Assembly: GCF_051251125.1 (NCBI RefSeq)
Contig: NZ_JBPCZL010000002.1
Reading direction: 5' to 3' (one strand)
DNA length: 64,000 bases
From: Carnimonas bestiolae
GTDB taxonomy: Bacteria; Pseudomonadota; Gammaproteobacteria; Pseudomonadales; Halomonadaceae
The notes beneath the pieces are model-generated. The model saw nothing but the letters and a program-made list of their open reading frames with translations, did not search any database and had not been told where the DNA came from. Of the stretch, positions 26,953 through 36,579 are shown in pieces. Position numbers and translations under genes: made by a program. Position 1 is the stretch's first letter. Each line of letters starts with the position of its first letter.

Positions 26953-28236
26953 TTACGCCAATGTGGCAAATGCTTTTTCTGCTGCATCAAGCGTTGCCTG
27001 AATCTCATCGTCGCCGTGCACGCTCGACATGAACGCCGATTCGTAGTTGGAAGGTGCCAAATACACCCCTTGATCCAACATATGCGAGAAGAAGCGGCGG
27101 AACGCCTCGATATTACACGCTGTCGCTTCACTGAAATTGGTGACCTGCGCTTGATCAGTGAAGAAGATGCCGAACATACCGCCGGCCTGATGGGTAAGCA
27201 GTGGGATACCGGCCGCTTTGGCGCGCGCTTCAAGCCCTTCACAAAGCTGGCTAACGCGACGCGCTAGCGCATCGTGGAAGCCGGGCGCGCGCACCTTGCT
27301 AAGCAGCGCAACACCGGCCGCCATCGCCAGCGGATTACCTGCCAGGGTACCTGCCTGATAAACGGGCCCCAGCGGCGAGATGTTTTCCATGATATGACGC
27401 TTGCCGCCAAACGCGCCCACCGGCATACCACCGCCAACGATCTTGCCCAGGCACGTCAGGTCAGGCGTGATGCCATAGTGTGCCTGAGCACCGCCGAGCG
27501 CTACGCGAAAACCGGTCATCACCTCATCGAATATCAGCACCGCACCGCTCTCGTCGCAGACCTCTCGCAGCGTCTCGAGGAAGCCTGGCTGTGGCGGAAT
27601 GCAGTTCATGTTGCCTGCGACCGGCTCAACAATGATGCAGGCAATTTCGTGACCGCGCTCGGCAAACAAGCGGCGTACCGCCTCGCTATCGTTATAGGGC
27701 GCCGTCAGGGTATGCTCCGCCAGCGAGGCAGGCACCCCAGGAGAACTTGGCTCACCCTGGGTCAGCGCACCAGAGCCTGCCTTGACCAGCAGCGAATCGA
27801 CGTGACCGTGGTAGCAGCCTTCGAATTTAAGAATCTTGTCACGACCGGTGTAGCCGCGCGCCAGCCGAATCGCCGACATGGTGGCTTCGGTGCCCGAGTT
27901 GACCATACGCACCATTTCGATCGACGGGATAATCTCGCAGACCAGATCCGCCATGGTGGTTTCGAGCGCCGTCGGGGTACCAAACGACAGCCCTTCTTCG
28001 AGGCGCTGGCGCACCGCGTTAAGCACGTCAGGATCCGCATGACCGGTGATCATTGGCCCCCAGGAGCCCACGTAATCAATATAGCCTTTGCCCTCAACAT
28101 CGTAGATGTAGGCACCTTTGCCGCGCTCGATAAATACCGGTGCGCGATCAATACCGGTGAAGGCACGCACCGGAGAATTTACACCACCGGGAATATGGCG
28201 CTGAGCAAGATCAAAAAGCTGTTGTGAGGTTGTCAT
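26953..28236 (-). CDS. hemL: Glutamate-1-semialdehyde 2,1-aminomutase
   Basis: HemL makes 5-aminolevulinate from glutamate-1-semialdehyde, feeding heme and siroheme synthesis. The 427-residue PLP enzyme shows HIPGGVNSPVRAF, MVNSGTEATMSAIRLARG, the Asp motif LIFDEVMTGFRV and the PLP lysine region CLGKIVGGGMPVGAFGG. ATG 28236 (AGGA upstream) gives the normal N-terminus; an earlier ATG at 28284 adds 16 atypical residues. It sits downstream of the thiamine genes with an 87-base gap and no obvious terminator between them. Confidence 0.96.
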   Translation of the reverse strand: MTTSQQLFDLAQRHIPGGVNSPVRAFTGIDRAPVFIERGKGAYIYDVEGKGYIDYVGSWGPMITGHADPDVLNAVRQRLEEGLSFGTPTALETTMADLVCEIIPSIEMVRMVNSGTEATMSAIRLARGYTGRDKILKFEGCYHGHVDSLLVKAGSGALTQGEPSSPGVPASLAEHTLTAPYNDSEAVRRLFAERGHEIACIIVEPVAGNMNCIPPQPGFLETLREVCDESGAVLIFDEVMTGFRVALGGAQAHYGITPDLTCLGKIVGGGMPVGAFGGKRHIMENISPLGPVYQAGTLAGNPLAMAAGVALLSKVRAPGFHDALARRVSQLCEGLEARAKAAGIPLLTHQAGGMFGIFFTDQAQVTNFSEATACNIEAFRRFFSHMLDQGVYLAPSNYESAFMSSVHGDDEIQATLDAAEKAFATLA

Positions 28237-28323
28237 GAAGATATCCTGGGAAAAGACGGCATCCGGTGCTGGTAACTGTCCCACTGCTAGCCAAGGGGAG
28301 AACTACCGGTCATCAATAGGCGA

Positions 28324-28953
28324 CTAGTCTGACACAGCTTGGCGAAGTCGAAAAACCGCGTGTGCGGGGCTAGAGCTCCCGAACACCGCGTGAACGACGG
28401 CGGCAAGATCTGCGCCTGCGTCGATCACCTGGCCAATATTGGCACTGTCGATCCCGCCAATGGCCACCACCGGCAGCTGCCATTGGCGTGCTTCGCGCAG
28501 CAGTGTGAGTGGTGCGGGCGGTGCATCCGGCTTGGTGCGCGAGGCGAAGAAGCGGCCGAAGGCGAGGTAACTGGCGCCTTCATCTACCGCCTGCGCTGCA
28601 CTCTCGAGGCTGTCGTGACAGGTAGCGCCAATGATGGCAGAAGCTCCTAACTGCGCGCGCGCGGCCGCAATCGAACCGTCTTCCCGCCCTAGATGCACGC
28701 CAGCATTCACTGCTTTCGCAAGGTCGACATCATCGTTGATAATCAGCGGCGTATCGTAGTGATCGCACAGCTGCTTTAGCCGCTGCGCTTGTCGTAAGCG
28801 GCGCTGCTGATCGACGGATTTGTCGCGATATTGCAGCAGCGCAATTCCACCATCCAGTGCCGCTGCTACGCGTGAAAACAGCGTGTCGTCGTCGGGCATC
28901 AAGTGCGCATCGGTAATTGCATAAATACCGCGCTGCCAGCCTGAATTATTCAT
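28324..28953 (-). CDS. thiE: Thiamine-phosphate synthase
   Basis: ThiE joins HMP-pyrophosphate and the thiazole phosphate to thiamine phosphate. The 209-residue TIM-barrel protein has LLQYRDKS, IINDDVDLAKAVNAGVHLG, GASYLAFGRFFASRTKP and VAIGGID. The family IGxSxH motif reads IGATCH here. The ATG at 28953 overlaps the thiD stop by eight bases, which fixes the start; an open frame further upstream lies inside thiD. Translational coupling with thiD is expected. Confidence 0.93.
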   Translation of the reverse strand: MNNSGWQRGIYAITDAHLMPDDDTLFSRVAAALDGGIALLQYRDKSVDQQRRLRQAQRLKQLCDHYDTPLIINDDVDLAKAVNAGVHLGREDGSIAAARAQLGASAIIGATCHDSLESAAQAVDEGASYLAFGRFFASRTKPDAPPAPLTLLREARQWQLPVVAIGGIDSANIGQVIDAGADLAAVVHAVFGSSSPAHAVFRLRQAVSD

Positions 28954-29779
28954 TACCTTCTCTACCTTGGGAGCTGTTGCCATACCACCGGTCGGGTAGG
29001 TATTGACCTTCGCCCAGCTGCTGCGCATGCTCCAATGAACGCCAAGTGTAGCGCTGAGCGCGTTCGCAGGCTTCCGCCAACGACTGGCCGAGCGATAACT
29101 CCAGCGCAATGCGGGCTGCCAGGGTACAGCCGGAACCGTGATAGCTCCCTTGCAAACGCGGCCAGCGCCATTCACGCACCGTCTGCCCCCGCTGATAGAG
29201 CCGATGCACCACGGCGTCGTCTGAAGGTGCTTCTTCAGGCAGCGGATCAGTTCCTGTGATCAGTACCGCACTACCTTCGCTACACAGCGTTAGCGCGCGC
29301 TGTTCATCGTTGGGTTGCTCGGGCACCAGCCGTGCAAGTTCACTGCGATTAGGGGTCACGACGGTGGCTCTTGGCAGCAATGACGCTCTGACTTCCGCCG
29401 CCAGATCATCGTCGGTTAGCGCTTTGCCGCCGCCCGCTTTCAGCACCGGATCAACCACAATCGGCACCGATGGAAACTCGTCCAACAGTGCAACCACGGC
29501 TTGCGCGCTGGCTTTACTGGTCAGCAGACCAATCTTGATGGCCTGCGGTCTAATGTCAGCGGTGGCAGTAAGCGCTGCCGCCCGTAGGTAGTCAGGCGCC
29601 ACGTCGTAGACAGCCGACACATTGGAGGAATCCTGCACCGTCAAGGCGGTCGCCACGCTCAACGCCCAACCGCCACCGCTACGAATGGCCTCCTGATCCG
29701 CCCCAATACCCGCGCCGTTGGTCGGATCATGTCCCGCCAGTACCAGCACAACTGGCACTGTTGAGGCGCTTGTTGGCAT
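28946..29779 (-). CDS. thiD: Hydroxymethylpyrimidine/phosphomethylpyrimidine kinase
   Basis: ThiD phosphorylates HMP and HMP-phosphate. The 277-residue ribokinase-fold protein carries VLVLAGHDPTNGAGIGAD at the start, VVDPVLKAGGG, VTPNRSELARL and the anion-hole motif GSYHGSGCTLAA with the catalytic Asp position near the end replaced in alignment by Cys-Thr as in most ThiD. ATG 29779 has AGAGGAC upstream; an ATG at 29803 is less likely. The upstream gap (about 110 bases) is too short and lacks the conserved elements of a TPP riboswitch. Confidence 0.9.
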   Translation of the reverse strand: MPTSASTVPVVLVLAGHDPTNGAGIGADQEAIRSGGGWALSVATALTVQDSSNVSAVYDVAPDYLRAAALTATADIRPQAIKIGLLTSKASAQAVVALLDEFPSVPIVVDPVLKAGGGKALTDDDLAAEVRASLLPRATVVTPNRSELARLVPEQPNDEQRALTLCSEGSAVLITGTDPLPEEAPSDDAVVHRLYQRGQTVREWRWPRLQGSYHGSGCTLAARIALELSLGQSLAEACERAQRYTWRSLEHAQQLGEGQYLPDRWYGNSSQGREGNE

Positions 29780-29893
29780 GATGGTGTCCTCTTTCGCGCT
29801 CACAACAATGCCTCCAATAATGCGCGCTACAAGAAAGCAAGCGCTATACGCATGGCTGCCAGCAGCTACTCAGCGTATGCGAATTTTCCTTGC

Positions 29894-30325
29894 TTAGAAC
29901 GGCTGCACAATCGCCAGTACCACGATAGCGCCCATGATAATGGGAGGAATCATGCTGAAAATCTTGTAGAACAGCCGCGGTTTTCCCTGAGTAGTGCGCA
30001 GCTTACGCATGAAGGCCTTGCACATGTGGTGACAACCGATCAGCAGAATGACCAGCACAAGCTTGACCCAGAACCATGGCGCGCTGAGCACGTAGTGGTA
30101 CTGAACAATCGCCAGTAGCACGCCTAACCCGAGCGTCGCGTACATGGCGGGATTCATCACAACGCGGTAAAGCTGACGCTCCATCACTTCAAAGCGGCGC
30201 GCGCCCTGCTCGTCTCCCTGACGCAAGGTAACGACGTGGTACTTGAACAGGCGGGGAAGATAAAACAGCCCCGAAAACCACAGAAATGCGGCAATCAGGT
30301 GAAACGCCACTAGCCAAGCAATCAT
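29894..30325 (-). CDS. hemJ: Protoporphyrinogen IX oxidase HemJ
   Basis: HemJ is the membrane enzyme used for the last-but-one heme step in many bacteria lacking HemG and HemY. The 143-residue protein has four hydrophobic helices with conserved FHLIAAFLWFSGLFYLPRLF, EVMERQLYRVVMNPAM and FVLxx-type ends (VKLVLVILLIGCHHMCKAF). ATG 30325 with GAGGAG upstream starts MIAWLVAFH. Conserved His of the first helix and Lys/His of the last loop are present. It is near hemL, with thiDE between them. Confidence 0.9.
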   Translation of the reverse strand: MIAWLVAFHLIAAFLWFSGLFYLPRLFKYHVVTLRQGDEQGARRFEVMERQLYRVVMNPAMYATLGLGVLLAIVQYHYVLSAPWFWVKLVLVILLIGCHHMCKAFMRKLRTTQGKPRLFYKIFSMIPPIIMGAIVVLAIVQPF

Positions 30326-30857
30326 AACGGCTCCTCTTCGGTCACAACTGTAGTGCGCTATGGATGGCACATTACCGCTCATCCAACGCTTGTCATTATA
30401 AAAGGCGTATCCACGTGGGTGGCCATTGCAGCGTATTGCCATTGTGAAGCAAAGCGCGGCACTAACCCCGTTGCTACGCCTTAATGTACTTCAACATCAT
30501 TGTTGGCACATCGCCAATACTGCTTCGCCATCGTGCTGGAAGGTCACGAACACACTGCCATTCAGATGCAATGGCCGACACCGTCGCCGATCTCTTGACC
30601 AAAATGGTACACTAACACTCATCAATGCAATGTTGCTGATCCATTTACCGTAAAGCGCTGGAACCGCATCGATCTTTCGCGATCCATGGTGCATGCAACG
30701 CGCTGAACAAACGGCTTCACCAACACGCTGCAAAACGACTCAATAGAACCTGCTACTGCCGGGCCCAAGCGAAGGCTTCACTCGTACCAAGCGTTTATCG
30801 CTATGCCGTTAGGCCACGTGAGCAACGGGGCAGGTTAATGCCAGGAGGCTCTTACCC
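30326..30857. other. Intergenic region between hemJ and erpA
   Basis: About 530 bases between divergent genes. The promoters of both must lie here, but I could not identify a convincing spaced pair of promoter boxes, an IscR site, a terminator or an RNA gene. Short frames on both strands have no family resemblance. Confidence 0.4.
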
Positions 30858-31211
30858 ATGAGTGGTGCCCAATCCTTCGTGCCGTCTCCGCTTTATTTGA
30901 CCGAAAGCGCTGCTTCACGCGTTCGAACGCTAGCGGAAGCCGAGAACAATCCCAACCTGAAGCTGCGCGTTTACGTCACGGGCGGTGGCTGCTCGGGCTT
31001 TCAGTATGGTTTCGATTTCAGTGAAGCCGTCGATGACGAAGACACCATCGTGGAAAAGGACGGTGTCAAAATGCTGATTGATCCTCTTAGCTATCAGTAC
31101 CTGGTAGGCTCTACCGTTGATTTTGAGGAAGGGCTGGCCGGCGCACGGTTTCTGATCAAAAACCCCAATGCCACTACCACTTGTGGCTGCGGCGCATCGT
31201 TCAGCGTCTAA
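30858..31211 (+). CDS. erpA: Iron-sulfur cluster insertion protein ErpA
   Basis: ErpA is an A-type carrier that delivers Fe-S clusters to apo-targets such as those of isoprenoid synthesis. The 117-residue protein has GGGCSGFQYGF and the C-terminal CGCGASF, giving the three cluster-binding cysteines, and VTGGGCSG typical of ErpA. AGGAGG lies upstream of the ATG. It is monocistronic, with a terminator directly after it. IscA is the alternative, but absence of an isc cluster and the N-terminal SPLYLTESAA favour ErpA. Confidence 0.93.
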   Translation: MSGAQSFVPSPLYLTESAASRVRTLAEAENNPNLKLRVYVTGGGCSGFQYGFDFSEAVDDEDTIVEKDGVKMLIDPLSYQYLVGSTVDFEEGLAGARFLIKNPNATTTCGCGASFSV

Positions 31212-31231
31212 CCTCTCGTCAAATCTCCCCA

Positions 31232-31267
31232 ATGCCGTCACTGAGCCTACGCTTAGTGGCGGCATTG
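31232..31267 (+). terminator. Hairpin terminator after erpA
   Basis: AATGCCGTCACT pairs with AGTGGCGGCATT (one G-T pair), and the loop ends can extend by AGC/GCT. The hairpin starts 20 bases after the erpA stop and is followed by a T-rich stretch (GTTCGTTGTT) rather than a clean run. Confidence 0.65.
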
Positions 31268-31539
31268 TTCGTTGTTCCCCCGCATTTTCCCCTCATGTCG
31301 TCCCAGCGCCAATGAAAACTGTCTGGCGCTGACTGCCTTCTGTTGTGTTTTCACTTGGCAGCACTGCCGCGAAATACCTCATTTATGCCCTTCGAATCAG
31401 CGATCGACACGTTGATTGAGAGAGTAAATCAGCATTTTCACATTTCATTCAGTGATGCCTGAACAGAGGCATAAAACCTAGCAACCATGCGGGGTAGAGA
31501 GCGATCACTCGCTTGTTGAACAGCCTGGCTTTACGATGG

Positions 31540-31950
31540 ATCACGGCTGTGGAAAACTCACCCCGTTATCCTCATCAAATCACGCTAAGAGAGGCGCCGT
31601 TTCTGGCATCAGTCGACATTGACGTAAACGTTAACAACTACAAAGACAACTACGTCAGACAGAGGTGGATAACCAGAGGACAACTCAGGCTGTGGATATC
31701 CCACCTTTCCGTCCACAGGCTACCCACTTGATCCTCGCAGCTCATACGCTTGTTATGCATCGACTAGACAACAGCGTAAGCACATGAATTTTTGGACTAA
31801 AATGGTGTTTTCCACAGAAAATCGCGGCAACAATAATCATCACCACAATAAAACTTCATTTAAAAACATTCTTTTTTATTTATTTAGATAAGTACTCTCT
31901 GATGCGCACTTCACACATTGGTGTGGAAAACCACTGACGGTTACCCACAG
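31540..31950. other. Candidate chromosomal replication origin (oriC)
   Basis: Seven DnaA-box-like sequences (consensus TTATNCACA or TTTTNCACA) lie in about 400 bases: TTTTCCACA at 31548-31556 (minus), 31808-31816 (plus) and 31922-31930 (minus); one-mismatch forms at 31566-31574 (TTATCCTCA, plus), 31664-31672 (TTATCCACC, minus), 31691-31699 (ATATCCACA, minus) and 31941-31949 (TTACCCACA, plus). An A+T-rich stretch from about 31831 to 31892, with TTTTTTATTTATTT-like sequence, could be the unwinding element. The site is directly upstream of mnmG (gidA), as in enterics, beside parAB, and the genes on both sides mostly read away from it. Confidence 0.75.
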
Positions 31951-32087
31951 CCACGTTATACTGCTCGCCCTGATCAACACCGTGCTGACGCTTCAGCACC
32001 TTCATGTTTTTTTCGCCTGACACTTTGACGCTAACGGAAGCGTCCACCTGAACACCTGTCAGGCGTTCTGCTATCCGAGGTTGTACC

Positions 32088-33986
32088 GTGGATTACCCTG
32101 ACCGCTTTGGCGTAATCGTCATCGGCGGTGGACATGCCGGCACCGAAGCCGCTCTCGCCGCCGCCCGTATGGGCGTCAATACCCTGCTGCTGACCCACAA
32201 CGTCGAAACGTTGGGGCAGATGTCCTGCAATCCCGCCATCGGCGGAATTGGCAAGAGTCATTTGGTGAAGGAAGTTGACGCTCTGGGCGGAGCGATGGCG
32301 CTTGCCACTGATCGCGCTGGTATCCAGTTTCGTGTGCTCAATTCACGTAAAGGGCCAGCGGTTCGTGCGACTCGTGCCCAAGCCGACCGGGCGCTGTACA
32401 AGGCGGCTATCCGCGAAGTGCTGGAAAATCAGCCTAACCTCGCCATCTTCCAGCAAGCGGCAAGCGATCTGATTGTCGAAGGCGACCGCGTTTGCGGTGT
32501 CGAAACCCAGGCGGGTATTCGTTTCCATGCCGACACTGTGGTGCTGTGTACCGGCACCTTCCTCGGTGGGGTCATTCACATTGGACTTGAGCATCACAGC
32601 GGCGGTCGTGCGGGCGATCCCAGTGCTAGCGCGCTGGCGCAACGATTACGTGAACTGCCGTTTAACGTGGCCCGGCTGAAGACCGGCACGCCTCCGCGCA
32701 TCGATGCTAAAAGCGTCGATTTCTCGCGCCTCCAGGTTCAGCCCGGCGACACGCCCACACCCGTTATGTCGTATCTGGGACGCCGTGAATCGCACCCTGA
32801 GCAGGTCAACTGCTTTATCGCGCATACCAACGAGCGCACTCACGACATCATTCGCGCTAACCTCGACCGTTCGCCGATGTATTCAGGCGTTATCGACGGT
32901 GTAGGGCCGCGTTACTGCCCGTCCATCGAGGACAAGATTCACCGCTTCGCTGACAAGAACAGCCACCAGGTATTCATTGAGCCAGAAGGGCTGACCACCA
33001 ACGAACTGTATCCCAACGGCATCTCTACCTCGTTGCCGTTCGATACGCAGCTCGAACTGGTGCGTTCTATCGAGGGTATGGAGAATGCCCACATCACGCG
33101 GCCCGGTTACGCAATCGAATATGATTTCTTCGATCCTCGCGACCTCAGGCATTCGCTTGAAACACGGTTCATCGACAACCTGTTCTTCGCCGGTCAGATC
33201 AACGGTACTACCGGTTACGAAGAAGCCGCTGCGCAGGGGTTGCTGGCAGGCACCAACGCTGCGCTACGCACGCTGGGACGTGATGCCTGGTATCCGCGTC
33301 GCGATGAATCCTACATCGGCGTCATGGTCGATGACCTGATTCGTCTCGGTACCCAAGAGCCCTATCGCATGTTCACGTCGCGCGCTGAGTATCGGCTGCT
33401 GTTACGCGAAGACAATGCCGATTTGCGTCTAACTGAGATTGGCCGCTCGCTGGGCCTGGTGGATGGCCAGCGTTTCACTGCCTTCGAGCACAAGCGCGAA
33501 AGTATCGAACGTGAACGTCAACATTTGGCGAATACTTGGGTACTGCCCAACAGTGACGAAGCCAGCGTGCTGGTGCCCAAGCTGGGCAAACTGTCCCGCG
33601 AGCACAACCTGCTGGATTTGCTGAAGCGGCCCGAGGCCGAGTACGCCGATGTGGCGTCGATCAAGCGTGGCGACATGCCAGAGGTTGATGCGGCGGTTGC
33701 CGAGCAGGTGCAGATTCAAACCAAGTACCAGGGCTACATCGATCGTCAGCAGGATGAGATCGAGAAATTGAAACGTCACGAGCAGACCGCACTGCCGGAA
33801 GATCTGGATTATTCGTGCATCGCAGGACTATCCAGCGAAATCAAACAGAAGCTTGAGCGTGCGCGCCCAGCAACGCTAGCCGAGGCATCGCGAATTTCTG
33901 GCGTGACGCCCGCTGCGGTATCGCTGCTGCTGATCCAACTGAAGAAGCGCCAGCACGTTGCGCAGGCCGAGGTAAACGCTGGATGA
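32088..33986 (+). CDS. mnmG: tRNA uridine 5-carboxymethylaminomethyl modification enzyme MnmG (GidA)
   Basis: MnmG with MnmE modifies U34 of certain tRNAs. The 632-residue flavoprotein has the FAD motif VIVIGGGHAGTEAALAAARMG, CNPAIGGIGKSHL, the conserved GTPPRID, and GYEEAAAQGLLAG near residue 380. The C-terminal helical domain (EAELIKRGDM-type region, here ASIKRGDMPEVD) mediates MnmE contact. It starts with GTG at 32088 (GAGG upstream). Its stop overlaps rsmG by four bases, the classical gidA-gidB pair. Confidence 0.97.
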   Translation: MDYPDRFGVIVIGGGHAGTEAALAAARMGVNTLLLTHNVETLGQMSCNPAIGGIGKSHLVKEVDALGGAMALATDRAGIQFRVLNSRKGPAVRATRAQADRALYKAAIREVLENQPNLAIFQQAASDLIVEGDRVCGVETQAGIRFHADTVVLCTGTFLGGVIHIGLEHHSGGRAGDPSASALAQRLRELPFNVARLKTGTPPRIDAKSVDFSRLQVQPGDTPTPVMSYLGRRESHPEQVNCFIAHTNERTHDIIRANLDRSPMYSGVIDGVGPRYCPSIEDKIHRFADKNSHQVFIEPEGLTTNELYPNGISTSLPFDTQLELVRSIEGMENAHITRPGYAIEYDFFDPRDLRHSLETRFIDNLFFAGQINGTTGYEEAAAQGLLAGTNAALRTLGRDAWYPRRDESYIGVMVDDLIRLGTQEPYRMFTSRAEYRLLLREDNADLRLTEIGRSLGLVDGQRFTAFEHKRESIERERQHLANTWVLPNSDEASVLVPKLGKLSREHNLLDLLKRPEAEYADVASIKRGDMPEVDAAVAEQVQIQTKYQGYIDRQQDEIEKLKRHEQTALPEDLDYSCIAGLSSEIKQKLERARPATLAEASRISGVTPAAVSLLLIQLKKRQHVAQAEVNAG

Positions 33987-34618
33987 GTGGTGACAAGACG
34001 CTTCAGCCAATACTCGAACAAGGGCTGGCTGAACTTGGCATCGAGCTCGATCAGCAGCGTATTGCCACGCTGCTGCGTTACGTAGCGCTATTGCACAAGT
34101 GGAACGGCGCTTATAACCTCACCGCAGTACGTGATCCGCGCGATATGGTGGTGCGCCACCTGCTCGACAGCCTTAGCATCCTACCGTGGGTGAAAGGACC
34201 GGCGCTGCTGGACGTCGGAGCAGGCGCGGGGCTGCCCGGTATCGTGTTGGCCATTGCCCGCCCCGAGCTGGCGGTGTCGCTGCTCGACAGCAATGGCAAG
34301 AAGGTGCGTTTTCAGCGTCAGGCAGTGCTTGAATTAGGGCTCGATAACGTTACGCCGCTCCATCAGCGCGTTGAATCTCTCGAGTCAGGAGAGGGATTCG
34401 ATCAGATTGTCAGTCGCGCTTTCGCTGCGGTTGAGCAATTCGTTGGAATATCTCGCTCACTGTTGGCGCGTGACGGCGAATGGCTGGCGATGGTGGGCCA
34501 ACTGAACGAGGCGCCCAGCTTGCCCGAGGGCGTTACGCTGATCGAGCAAGCCGTGTTGAACGTGCCCGGTGAACCGGCCAGCCGTCACTTGCTGCGTATT
34601 GCGCCTACTGCCCCGTAG
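33983..34618 (+). CDS. rsmG: 16S rRNA (guanine(527)-N(7))-methyltransferase RsmG
   Basis: RsmG (GidB) adds m7G527 to 16S rRNA; its loss gives low-level streptomycin resistance. The 211-residue protein shows KWNGAYNLTAVRDP, HLLDSLSILP and the SAM motif LLDVGAGAGLPGIVLAI, followed by SNGKKVRFQRQ. The ATG is in the ATGA overlap with mnmG. Length is typical. Confidence 0.96.
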   Translation: MSGDKTLQPILEQGLAELGIELDQQRIATLLRYVALLHKWNGAYNLTAVRDPRDMVVRHLLDSLSILPWVKGPALLDVGAGAGLPGIVLAIARPELAVSLLDSNGKKVRFQRQAVLELGLDNVTPLHQRVESLESGEGFDQIVSRAFAAVEQFVGISRSLLARDGEWLAMVGQLNEAPSLPEGVTLIEQAVLNVPGEPASRHLLRIAPTAP

Positions 34619-34742
34619 CATTGGTAACGGCACATAGCGCCTGGTAATAGCGCCATTGCTGCTGATATTCATCGCTCAACCCTGTAACGGGTGTCGCTCA
34701 AGGCCAATTCAGACATACTCGTTTGACCGAAGGAATGAATAA

Positions 34743-35513
34743 GTGACCCATATCATTGCGCTCACCAACCAAAAAGGCGGCGTTGGCAAGACCACCACAG
34801 CGGTCAATCTGGCCGCTTCGCTTGGTTCGCTGAAACAACGCGTGCTGTTGGTGGATCTCGACCCGCAGGGCAACGCCACCACAGGGAGCGGTGTCGATAA
34901 ACATGCGCTAGAGAGCGGCAGTGTACTCGACGTACTGCTGGGCGATGTCGACGTGCGTGATGTGGTCACCAACTGCCCCGAAGCAGGCTATCTGCTGCTG
35001 CCGGGCAACGCTGATCTCACCGCGGCAGAAGTGAGTCTGCTTGACGTTGATGGTCGCGAGAAACGGCTTTCCGATGCGCTTGCCACCATCAAGGATAACT
35101 TCGATGTCATCCTGATCGACTGTCCGCCATCGCTGAATATGCTCACCGTGAATGCGCTGACTGCCGCCGATGGTGTCATTATTCCCCTGCAGTGTGAGTT
35201 CTACGCGCTGGAAGGGCTGTCGGCGCTGCTCGATACCGTTGACCAGGTACGCGATAGCATCAATCCGTCGCTGGCGATCTACGGTATTCTGCGCACCATG
35301 TACGATAACCGTATCAGCCTGACGCGCGACGTCAGCAAGCAATTGCTCGATTACTTCGGCGATGATCTGTTGAAAAGCGTTATTCCCCGCAATATTCGTG
35401 TCGCTGAAGCGCCTAGCCATGGGCTTCCGGTAACCAAGTACGCTAAATTGTCACGGGGAAGCCACGCGTATCGCGTGCTGGCCAAAGAGCTGATCAAGCG
35501 TCTGGCGCTGTGA
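34743..35513 (+). CDS. parA: Chromosome partitioning ATPase ParA (Soj)
   Basis: ParA is a Walker-type ATPase that moves ParB-parS complexes during segregation. The 256-residue protein begins with the deviant Walker A NQKGGVGKTTTAVNLA, then LVDLDPQGNATTGSG and VILIDCPPSLNMLT. It starts with GTG at 34743 with AAGGAA upstream. It is the short chromosomal type without a DNA-binding N-terminal domain. parB follows after 49 bases. Confidence 0.96.
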   Translation: MTHIIALTNQKGGVGKTTTAVNLAASLGSLKQRVLLVDLDPQGNATTGSGVDKHALESGSVLDVLLGDVDVRDVVTNCPEAGYLLLPGNADLTAAEVSLLDVDGREKRLSDALATIKDNFDVILIDCPPSLNMLTVNALTAADGVIIPLQCEFYALEGLSALLDTVDQVRDSINPSLAIYGILRTMYDNRISLTRDVSKQLLDYFGDDLLKSVIPRNIRVAEAPSHGLPVTKYAKLSRGSHAYRVLAKELIKRLAL

Positions 35514-35562
35514 TCCTGCTTGTTCGTTCACTACCTTGTATCACCACTGAGGGCCATTCGGG

Positions 35563-36579
35563 ATGACACGCAAGCGCGCTTTGGGACGTGGATTAGACGC
35601 ATTGATAGGCGCTCGCTCGCGCAGTCAGGCGCTACACGAGCACGAAGAAGTGAGTGTCGACGATGCTGAGCACGACACCTCCAGCAGCGTGTCGCCCTCG
35701 TCTGATGCTGCCAGCGAAAAGGCCCCTGCTGCCAAGCCTGCCGCTAAAAAGCCGCGTAGCAGTGCTGCGCAGGACGCTGAAAAAACCGTTCATGCCAACG
35801 CCGATCAGTTGATCAGAATACCGCTGGGGGCGCTGTCGCGCGGGCAGTTCCAGCCGCGCCGCGAGTTTGATCAGCAGAGCCTCGAAGAATTGGCTGCCTC
35901 GATTCGCTCGCGCGGCGTCATGCAGCCCATAGTGGTGCGTCCGCTGGCGAGTAGTTCGGGCCGCAAGCGCTATGAAATTATCGCCGGTGAGCGGCGTTGG
36001 CGTGCGGCGCAATTGGCCGAGCTGGAAGTCATTCCAGCGGTCGTGCGTGAACTGGACGATGAAGCCGCGCTTGCGCTTGGTCTGATCGAAAACATTCAGC
36101 GTGAAGACCTCAACGCAGTAGAAGAAGCGCTGGCGCTTAAGCGGCTGATCGATGAATTCGAACTCACGCAGCAGCAGGTCGCGGATGCCTTGGGCAAATC
36201 GCGGGCGCAGGTGACCAACCTGCTGCGCTTGTTGGCACTCGAAGCTGAAGTGTTGGGCATGCTCGAGCGTCGCGAGCTCGATGTTGGACACGCCCGTGCA
36301 CTGCTGGCGTTGAAGGGCACACGCCAGCGCCACACGGCCCGTGATGTGGTCGCCAAGGGTCTTACCGTGCGCCAGACAGAAGCGCTGGTAAAACGGTTGC
36401 TCAAGCCGAAAGCCAAGGATTCAGCACCCAGTGCCGATGTACTACAGTTGGAAACACGTCTCGGCGAATTACTCGGTGCAGCGGTGAAGATCGATCATGG
36501 ATCTTCAGGAAAGGGAAAAGTTGAGATCAAGTACTCCAGCCTTGATGAGTTGGACGGCATTCTTGCCCATATTCGCTGA
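35563..36579 (+). CDS. parB: Chromosome partitioning protein ParB (Spo0J)
   Basis: ParB is the CTP-dependent clamp that loads at parS. The 338-residue protein opens with RKRALGRGLDALIG, the ParA-interacting N-terminus, then a low-complexity Ser/Ala/Lys linker (residues 25-75), the N-domain with RGVMQPIVVR and the CTP-binding AGERRWRAA, ENIQREDLNAVEEA, and an HTH containing TQQQVADALGKSRAQVTNL. The C-terminal dimerisation domain ends LDELDGILAHIR. I found no parS-like palindrome in the window. Confidence 0.96.
   Translation: MTRKRALGRGLDALIGARSRSQALHEHEEVSVDDAEHDTSSSVSPSSDAASEKAPAAKPAAKKPRSSAAQDAEKTVHANADQLIRIPLGALSRGQFQPRREFDQQSLEELAASIRSRGVMQPIVVRPLASSSGRKRYEIIAGERRWRAAQLAELEVIPAVVRELDDEAALALGLIENIQREDLNAVEEALALKRLIDEFELTQQQVADALGKSRAQVTNLLRLLALEAEVLGMLERRELDVGHARALLALKGTRQRHTARDVVAKGLTVRQTEALVKRLLKPKAKDSAPSADVLQLETRLGELLGAAVKIDHGSSGKGKVEIKYSSLDELDGILAHIR

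Noticed and set aside
27274..28227. A 317-residue plus-strand open frame opposite hemL
   Set aside because: It lies wholly antisense to an unmistakable hemL, has no family resemblance and a composition typical of a mirror frame in GC-rich DNA. The same holds for the long frames opposite atpD (42108-43052) and parB (35632-36333).
29780..29893. TPP riboswitch before thiD
   Set aside because: The gap is only about 110 bases and the conserved TPP aptamer elements are missing.
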